A stretch of DNA of 10,875 bases, taken from Acidobacteriota bacterium (GTDB taxonomy: Bacteria > Acidobacteriota > Terriglobia > Bryobacterales > JACQDG01). This document shows positions 6,561 through 10,875 of this stretch, in pieces. The position numbers and the translations under genes were made by a program. Every line of letters begins with the position of its first letter. Within the stretch, counting starts at the first letter, position 1. Below the pieces are notes generated by a model. It made no database searches and was not told the origin of the DNA. It saw only the letters and a program-made list of their open reading frames with translations. The stretch spans positions 1-10,875 of the forward strand of contig JACQDI010000176.1 in NCBI GenBank assembly GCA_016201195.1, given 5' to 3'.

Positions 6561-8999
6561 ATGCGGATGAGGGTTTTCCAGATCTTCGGTTTAGCTTGCT
6601 CCCTGGTGGCGGCGCAGCAGCCCGCGCCGCAGCAAAAGGCCCCGGCGCCCCCCGCACCACAGCACAGCCCCGCGCCGCAGCACCCTGCTCCGGCCCCCGG
6701 TCACAGCCCGGCTCCCGCGCGCCCGCCGGCAACCCCGGCCCACCAGCCGGCACAAACACCGCCAACCCAGGCGCCGCCCGCGGCCGCCCCCGCACCGGCC
6801 GCGCCTCCGGCCGAAGCCCCAGCGCCGGTGGCGCCGGCCAAGCCCGCGCCCCAGGCGCCCGCCGCCGTCCCCCCTGCCGCGCCCGCTCCGGCCGCGCTCG
6901 CTGTCCCGGCTCCCGCCGCCGCCGGGCTGAACCTGGTCGGCGCCACCTTGCAGGAAGTCATCGACATCCTGGCCCGCCAGTTGAAGATGAACTACATCCT
7001 CGATCCCGGCCTCCGCGGCACGGTAACAATCAATACTTACGGAGAACTCCAGCTCCCCGACCTGATGCCCCTGTTGCAGACCATCCTGCGCATGAACGGC
7101 TTCACCGCCGTGCAGGTGGGCAATCTCTATCACATCGTGCCGGCCAAGAACGCCGCCCGGCTCCCCATCTCTCCCCAGGGCGATCCCAACAAGCCCCTCC
7201 CCGAAGACGAGCGCATGGTGCTCAACCTGGTGCCCCTGCGCTACGTCACCGCGGCGGACATCGCCAAGATCCTCCAGAATTTTCTGGGCGACGGGGCCCA
7301 GATGATGGTCCTCGACACCGGCAACTTGTTGCTCATCGAGGACAACAGCCGCAACATGCGCCGCACCATGGAATTGCTGTCCCTGTTCGACAACGAGACC
7401 CTGGCCAACCAGCGCGTCAAGCTCTACGAGATCAAGAACAGCCAGGCCTCCATGCTGGCCAAGGAGCTGGATTCCATCTTCGCCGCCTACGCGATGTCGG
7501 ACAAAAGCTCGGCCATCAAGTTCCTGCCCATCGAGCGAATCAGCTCGCTGATGGTGGTCAGCCCCAACCCCAACGTCTTTGACGAGGTCAAGAAGTGGGT
7601 GGAGAAGCTCGACAAAGCGGTGACCGTCGGCGGCATTCAGAATTTCATTTATAAGGTGCAGTACGGCACAGCCGACCAGTTGGCGAGTACGATCATGATG
7701 CTCTACGGCTACAGCGGCGGCTACGGCGGCGGCTATGGCGGTTACGGGGGCTACGGCGATTACGGCGGCTATGGCGGCGGCTATGGCGGCTATGGCGGTG
7801 GCTACGGCGCCGGCTATGGCGGTGGCTACGGCGCCGGCTACGGCGGCCGCGGCATCCCCGGTGGTGGCGGGATGGGCGGCCGCGGCTACGGCGGGTACGG
7901 CGGCGGCGGCGCGGGATACATCCAGGTCCCCCTGGCGGCGCCCCCTCCGTCCGTTCCGGGCGGGACCACCGCCAGCCCCCCGCCGGTCGGCTCTGCTCCG
8001 GCCGCAGCCGGCGGGTCGGCCGACAGCACCGGCACCTACCTGGGCGCGCAGGCGCTGGCTACCTCGGCCACCGGCATCGGCGGCTCCGCCGTGCGCATCG
8101 TGCCCGATGTGATCAACAACGTGATCATCGTGCAGTCCACCCAGCAAGAGTGGGAGATCATTCGCAAGACCCTGCGAGAGCTCGACGTCGCCCCGCGCCA
8201 GGTGCTGATTGACGCCCAGATCTACGAGGTGACCCTCACCAACGCTTTCTCCAGCGGCGTCAGCGCCTATCTGCGCCAGCGGGGCAGCAATGACGGCGGC
8301 TCCCTGTCGACCCGCCAGCTCATCGGCGGCTTCTCCAGCGGCGGAGTGCAGGCCCTGAGCATCGGAACCCTCATCGGCCAGACTCGCGAGCTGGTCGCCT
8401 TTCTGCAAACGCAAGCCAGCTATGGCCGTACGAAAGTGGTTTCGGCGCCCTCGGTGATCGCCACCGACAACCTGGCCGCCTCCATCAACGTGGGCACGGA
8501 AATCCCCGTGCTGACCTCGCAGGGGCTGGTGGGCGGCGCGCAGGCGGGCGGCACGTCGCTCTTTACCAACACCGTGGCCAACCGCAGCACCGGCGTCATC
8601 CTCAGTATTACTGCGCGCGTCAACGCCACCGGCATCGTGACCATGATCATCAACCAGGAAGTGTCTTCGCCCCAGGCCCCCGCCGCCGGCGGCATCCAGT
8701 CTCCCAGCATTTCTAAGCGCAACGTGCAGACGCAGGTCACGGTCGAGGACGGCAGCACCATCGCCATCGGTGGCATCATGCAGGAAAACGACCTGTACTC
8801 GAACGCGCGCATCCCGCTGCTCGGCAGGATCCCCGTGCTCGGCGCGGCCTTCGGCTCTACGTCTATTACCAAGACCAAGACGGAGCTGATCATCCTGCTC
8901 ACCCCGCGCGTCATCTACGACGAGAATGAAATGCTGGACAGGAGCGAGGAGCTGCGCACCCGCCTGAAGACGGTCCGGAAAATGATGCGCGCCGAGTAG
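6561..8999 (+). CDS. gspD: Type II secretion outer-membrane secretin GspD
   Basis: 812 residues, longer than the usual 650-700. It forms the multimeric outer-membrane channel. An AGAGG site (6548-6552) precedes the ATG. The signal peptide probably ends at LVAA; Cys13 is in a poor lipobox (FGLAC). Residues 19-121 are a Pro/Ala linker. N0 follows at about 122-193 (LNLVGATLQEVIDILARQL), N1 at about 219-277 (VPLRYVTAADIAKIL) and N2 at about 285-352. N3 starts at 361 (FIYKVQYGTADQLAS), is broken by a Gly/Tyr-rich and Pro/Ala/Gly-rich insert (382-508), and resumes at SAVRIVPDVINNVIIVQS. The secretin core has TKVVSAPSVIATDN and IPLLGRIPVLGAAFG, ending TELIILLTPRVI. No S-domain for a pilotin is seen after it, only a short charged helix. 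gspD is the last gene of the unit. Confidence 0.97.
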   Translation: MRMRVFQIFGLACSLVAAQQPAPQQKAPAPPAPQHSPAPQHPAPAPGHSPAPARPPATPAHQPAQTPPTQAPPAAAPAPAAPPAEAPAPVAPAKPAPQAPAAVPPAAPAPAALAVPAPAAAGLNLVGATLQEVIDILARQLKMNYILDPGLRGTVTINTYGELQLPDLMPLLQTILRMNGFTAVQVGNLYHIVPAKNAARLPISPQGDPNKPLPEDERMVLNLVPLRYVTAADIAKILQNFLGDGAQMMVLDTGNLLLIEDNSRNMRRTMELLSLFDNETLANQRVKLYEIKNSQASMLAKELDSIFAAYAMSDKSSAIKFLPIERISSLMVVSPNPNVFDEVKKWVEKLDKAVTVGGIQNFIYKVQYGTADQLASTIMMLYGYSGGYGGGYGGYGGYGDYGGYGGGYGGYGGGYGAGYGGGYGAGYGGRGIPGGGGMGGRGYGGYGGGGAGYIQVPLAAPPPSVPGGTTASPPPVGSAPAAAGGSADSTGTYLGAQALATSATGIGGSAVRIVPDVINNVIIVQSTQQEWEIIRKTLRELDVAPRQVLIDAQIYEVTLTNAFSSGVSAYLRQRGSNDGGSLSTRQLIGGFSSGGVQALSIGTLIGQTRELVAFLQTQASYGRTKVVSAPSVIATDNLAASINVGTEIPVLTSQGLVGGAQAGGTSLFTNTVANRSTGVILSITARVNATGIVTMIINQEVSSPQAPAAGGIQSPSISKRNVQTQVTVEDGSTIAIGGIMQENDLYSNARIPLLGRIPVLGAAFGSTSITKTKTELIILLTPRVIYDENEMLDRSEELRTRLKTVRKMMRAE
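6615..6923 (+). repeat. Pro/Ala-rich low-complexity coding segment in gspD
   Basis: About 103 codons (residues 19-121) made almost only of Pro and Ala with some Gln, His and Thr, placed between the signal peptide and the N0 domain. It has no exact long repeat unit. Such a segment is likely extended and could reach towards the peptidoglycan or inner membrane. The DNA is very GC-rich, which also produces long false frames on the other strand. Confidence 0.85.
7704..7919 (+). repeat. Gly/Tyr-rich repeat segment in gspD (GYGG type)
   Basis: Residues 382-453 contain 45 Gly and 17 Tyr out of 72, as irregular GGY, GYGGG and GAGY units. At DNA level the units are imperfect, but 7797-7820 and 7821-7844 are a 24-bp tandem pair differing at one base, a sign of slippage growth. 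The segment interrupts the N3 domain of the secretin. A Pro/Ala/Gly linker (about 454-508) separates it from the rest of N3. Confidence 0.93.
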
Positions 9000-9025
9000 G
9001 GCGGGTCCCCCGACCTGCGGCCGCC

Positions 9026-9060
9026 CCCCCCGGCCGACCATACCCGAGCCGGCCAGGGGG
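9026..9060 (+). terminator. GC-rich hairpin downstream of gspD
   Basis: Arms 9026-9036 and 9050-9060 pair over 11 positions with one C-A mismatch at 9031/9055, around a 13-nt loop, beginning 27 nt after the gspD stop. There is no T run directly after it, so it is not a classical intrinsic terminator; it may stop transcription weakly or protect the 3' end of the operon transcript. A second, smaller hairpin (CCCGG at 9069-9073 with CCGGG at 9079-9083) follows. Confidence 0.4.
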
Positions 9061-9126
9061 CCACCCTACCCGGGTCCGCCGGGCGCCCATTCAGCCCCCT
9101 ACCCACAGTACTTTTAAAAAAAACAC

Positions 9127-9155
9127 TTGACCTGGCTTCGGAAAAATGTTACATA
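9127..9155 (+). promoter_or_regulatory. Candidate sigma-70 promoter, upstream copy
   Basis: TTGACC (9127-9132) is followed after 17 nt by TACATA (9150-9155) with an extended -10 TG at 9147-9148. An A/T tract (9112-9123) lies just upstream, like an UP element. Transcription would start near 9162, inside a possible hairpin (arms about 9159-9167 and 9180-9187). The -10 is weak (3 of 6), so this is less certain than the copy at 9248. Confidence 0.45.
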
Positions 9156-9247
9156 TCCCACTTACCGGTTGTCGGGCCGTGGAAGTGCAGAGGGTGGGGG
9201 GTGTGCCCTGCCTACGGCCTGTGAGGTGTTTTTTTTGAATTTTTTAC

Positions 9248-9276
9248 TTGACACCGGGGTAGGTGAATGGTATTAA
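9248..9276 (+). promoter_or_regulatory. Sigma-70 promoter for the secreted-protein gene
   Basis: A perfect TTGACA (9248-9253), a 17-nt spacer and TATTAA (9271-9276; 4 of 6) lie after a T-rich stretch (9229-9245) that could act as an UP element. Transcription would begin near 9283, giving a leader of about 270 nt before the ATG at 9556. This is the best promoter in the gap. Confidence 0.65.
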
Positions 9277-9348
9277 GATACTTACCGCTGTTTTCGGCGG
9301 TGACGCAGTCTTTTAGACTTTCCCGCGAGCACAGAGCCTTTGTAAGGC

Positions 9349-9357
9349 AGGAGGTGA
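9349..9357 (+). promoter_or_regulatory. Free-standing perfect Shine-Dalgarno sequence in the leader
   Basis: AGGAGGTGA is fully complementary to the canonical 3' end of 16S rRNA, yet no ATG, GTG or TTG follows at a useful distance (a CTG lies at 9359). It may be a ribosome-binding mRNA stabiliser, as described for some leaders in Bacillus, or serve a CTG-started leader peptide. The role is not shown. Confidence 0.45.
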
Positions 9358-9443
9358 ACTGACTTTCCAGCCGGCTGGGGCTGAGTGCGCGTGCAAGGCA
9401 GGCCGGTCAATTTCTTTTTCTTCCTCCGCCCGACACGGGGGAA

Positions 9444-9503
9444 ATGAAGTTTTTTGGATTCACGGTTTTCAGGTTTGAGATTCGGCTGTACGGTTCAGGT
9501 TGA
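9444..9503 (+). other. Possible Phe-rich leader peptide, 19 codons
   Basis: ATG at 9444 opens a 19-codon frame ending TGA 9501-9503, with five Phe among the first eleven residues (MKFFGFTVFRF). A G-rich stretch (9437-9441) lies too close to the ATG for a good ribosome site. The frame ends inside the first arm of the hairpin 9498-9520. It may be chance. Confidence 0.15.
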
Positions 9504-9543
9504 AGAAGAGGAACTTCACCGATCCAAAATTTTTTGCGAGACA

Positions 9544-9549
9544 AAGGAG
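9544..9549 (+). promoter_or_regulatory. Strong ribosome-binding site for the secreted protein
   Basis: AAGGAG lies 6 nt before the ATG at 9556, in an unpaired-looking A-rich stretch. It fixes the start and is stronger than any site in the gsp operon. Confidence 0.9.
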
Positions 9550-9555
9550 AAAGAA

Positions 9556-10875
9556 ATGGCAGCTTTTAAGAAGAGTTTTCTGGTGCTGGCCGTAGCGTTG
9601 TTGGCTCTGGCCGGCGCCAGCGGCACGGCCTACGCGCAGCACCCGTTCGGCGGGCTGGTCTCCTGCGTAGCGACCGCCGCCCCCACCCAAGTGCGCGCGG
9701 AAGGCATCGCCGAGATCATGGGCGACATCCTGATGGCGTGCACGGTGCAAGGGACCTTGCAGAACCTCCCGGCGTTCATCCTGACCAACTTCAACGTGAC
9801 GCTGAACGTCAACGTTACCAACAACAACAACTTCCCGGCTCCCTCCAGCAGCTCGGTCACCGATGCGGTTCTGATCGTGGACGAGGTCGCTGGCACCCCG
9901 ACCGACCCGGGCACTCCGTCCGGCACGCCGATTAGCCCCACGGTGCCGTTCCCGCAGTATGGCCGCCGGGTGGGTAACACCGGCTTAGTCTGGAACGGAG
10001 TCAACTTCCCGGTTCCCGGCGTCCTCTACACTTGCGCCACGGGCACCTGCACCAATCCCGGTCCGACTACCATCCGCATCAGCAACATCCGTGGGAACGT
10101 CAGCCAGCTCGGTATTCCGACCGGTGACGCGGTGTTCCCGTCGGCGCAGGTGACGGCCTTCCTGTCGGTGACGGGCACCACGAACGTCACCATCACCAAT
10201 AACGTGCTGAACGTGGCCACCCCGTTCCTGGGCTTGGTGGTTGGGTACGAGGTTGAGTCAGGGCCCCCGATCGTCAAGCTGCAGTGCGTGAGCCAGAACA
10301 TCGACGGTGACGGCGACATCGCCAACTGCGGTGGCACTTGTGGCACCGGCACGAAAGTGAAGAACCTCCACCCTGCGGCTAACGATGACTTAGCCGCGGC
10401 GGGCGGCAACTCTTTTGTGATCCGTATCACCGAGGGCTTCGCAACCGCCTTCAAGACCCTTGGCTCGCCGACGGACTTTCCGGGCTTGACCCAGGTGGAG
10501 GCCGGCTACAACACGCCGAGCTCCAACTGCTTCTCGCCCGGTGGCCTCTGCGGCGGCGCAACCCAGGGGACGCGCTTCCTCATCCGCTTCTACAACGTTC
10601 CCAACGGCCTGCGGATCGGCGTGCCTAACGCCGTCTGGGGCAACGGCAAGCTGAAGATCTTCCGGGTCTCCAACGCCGACGCGCGGGGCATCGGTCAGTT
10701 CCAGACGGCCCTCGCCCCCAGCGTGGAGCTATCGATCTCGGGCGGCTTCGGATACGTCGTATATGAGGTCGTAGACGACAATCCGTTTGCCAACGAGCGC
10801 GTCAAGATACCGGTGACCGTGGGTTACAAGGCCAATACGCCGAGTGACCTGCCGGCCGTCGGCACCATGCAGGTA
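9556..10875 (+). CDS. Large Sec-exported protein of acidobacterial type, 5' part
   Basis: The frame is open for 440 codons to the window edge, with no stop, so the C-terminus is missing. Residues 1-27 are a clear signal peptide (MAAFKKSFLVLAVALLALAG, cleavage AYA|QH). The mature part is rich in Thr, Asn, Gly, Val and Pro and looks beta-rich. QVRAEGIAEIMGDILMACT (45-63) and TTIRISNIRGNVSQLG recall secreted proteins I associate with Solibacter-like Acidobacteria, some ending in the TIGR03437 domain; this is memory, not a search. Nine Cys occur (37, 62, 160, 165, 244, 258, 262, 325, 332), suiting disulfides. DGDGD at 250-254 could bind calcium. A TPTDPGTPSGTP linker lies at about 114-125. Codon use is less GC-biased (TTA, TTG, GGT, ATA present) than in gsp genes. 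It may be a cell-surface protein or T2SS substrate; its function is unknown. Confidence 0.9.
   Translation, partial: MAAFKKSFLVLAVALLALAGASGTAYAQHPFGGLVSCVATAAPTQVRAEGIAEIMGDILMACTVQGTLQNLPAFILTNFNVTLNVNVTNNNNFPAPSSSSVTDAVLIVDEVAGTPTDPGTPSGTPISPTVPFPQYGRRVGNTGLVWNGVNFPVPGVLYTCATGTCTNPGPTTIRISNIRGNVSQLGIPTGDAVFPSAQVTAFLSVTGTTNVTITNNVLNVATPFLGLVVGYEVESGPPIVKLQCVSQNIDGDGDIANCGGTCGTGTKVKNLHPAANDDLAAAGGNSFVIRITEGFATAFKTLGSPTDFPGLTQVEAGYNTPSSNCFSPGGLCGGATQGTRFLIRFYNVPNGLRIGVPNAVWGNGKLKIFRVSNADARGIGQFQTALAPSVELSISGGFGYVVYEVVDDNPFANERVKIPVTVGYKANTPSDLPAVGTMQV

Larger units (their letters stand above)
9282..9555 (+). promoter_or_regulatory. Structured 5' leader of the secreted-protein mRNA
   Basis: The predicted leader contains several clean hairpins: 9282-9290 with 9295-9303 (9 pairs including two G-U, TTTT loop) at the very 5' end; 9307-9311 with 9315-9319 (AGTCT/AGACT); 9336-9340 with 9344-9348 (GCCTT/AAGGC); CAGCC 9368-9372 with GGCTG 9379-9383; and 9498-9505 with 9514-9520 (one bulged T), flanked by TTTTGGAT 9452-9459 pairing with ATCCAAAA 9522-9529. 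TGYAAGGCAGG occurs twice (9341-9351 and 9392-9402). I do not recognise a known riboswitch class; comparison with the c-di-GMP class I consensus from memory did not fit. Confidence 0.5.

Noticed and set aside
6561..6620. Lipoprotein signal in GspD (Cys13)
   Set aside because: The residues before Cys (FGLA) do not fit the lipobox well; signal peptidase I cleavage after LVAA is more likely.
6591..9041. Open frame of about 816 codons on the minus strand opposite gspD
   Set aside because: It mirrors gspD and has His/Gly/Ala/Arg-rich composition typical of antisense frames in GC-rich DNA; no domain is recognisable and gspD is certain.
9190..9240. Terminator between the two promoter units, before the T8 run at 9229-9236
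   Set aside because: Only 3-5 bp imperfect stems can be drawn in the preceding bases; no convincing hairpin.
9320..9420. c-di-GMP riboswitch (GEMM) in the leader
   Set aside because: A CACAG stretch and G-rich segments suggested it, but the conserved core and tetraloop receptor pattern, as I remember them, are not present.
1..10875. CRISPR arrays, tRNA, rRNA, insertion sequences, attachment sites
   Set aside because: None seen; the only tandem repeats are the heptamers and the coding low-complexity tracts.

Overview
The window is GC-rich and reads almost entirely on the + strand. It holds the 3' two thirds of a type II secretion system (T2SS) operon, followed by a long regulatory gap and the start of a gene for a large secreted protein. 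The organism is most likely an acidobacterium of the Solibacter/Bryobacter type. That rests on three things: the secreted protein resembles a family I associate with that group, heptameric CAGTAGN/CAGGTGY repeats lie between genes, and the gsp gene order is non-proteobacterial. This is recognition from memory, not a search result.

Bases 1-8999 form one tightly packed transcription unit: gspF (3' part), gspG, gspH, gspI, gspJ, gspK, gspL (a PilM-PilN-like fusion), gspM (PilO-like), a GspC/PilP-like inner-membrane protein, a small exported protein of unknown function, and gspD (secretin). Four junctions are 4-bp stop/start overlaps, so translation is probably coupled. GspF is the membrane platform; GspG is the major pseudopilin; H, I, J and K are minor or tip pseudopilins; L and M link platform to pseudopilus; the GspC-like protein bridges the inner membrane to the secretin; GspD is the outer-membrane channel. 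The usual C-D-E-F-G order is rearranged, with C and D at the end. gspE would be expected upstream.

Unusual points are: (1) two families of 7-bp tandem repeats inserted exactly in the gspH and gspK leader-peptide codons, which prepilin peptidase removes; (2) a four-codon minigene at the gspJ/gspK junction that looks like a displaced gspK start; (3) a 72-residue Gly/Tyr low-complexity segment in the N3 domain of GspD, plus a Pro/Ala-rich N-terminal linker of about 100 residues; (4) a shared RQTPFGxQxW motif in the GspC-like protein and its small neighbour.

Bases 9000-9555 are non-coding. They hold a GC-rich hairpin after gspD, an abrupt change to AT-rich DNA, two promoter-like units 121 bp apart that look like diverged copies (each with a hairpin near the predicted transcript start), and a structured leader of about 270 nt with a free-standing perfect Shine-Dalgarno sequence. 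From 9556 to the window end an uninterrupted frame of 440 codons encodes a Sec-exported, cysteine-bearing protein. Its strong ribosome site and separate promoters suggest abundant expression; it may be a T2SS substrate, but that is inference.
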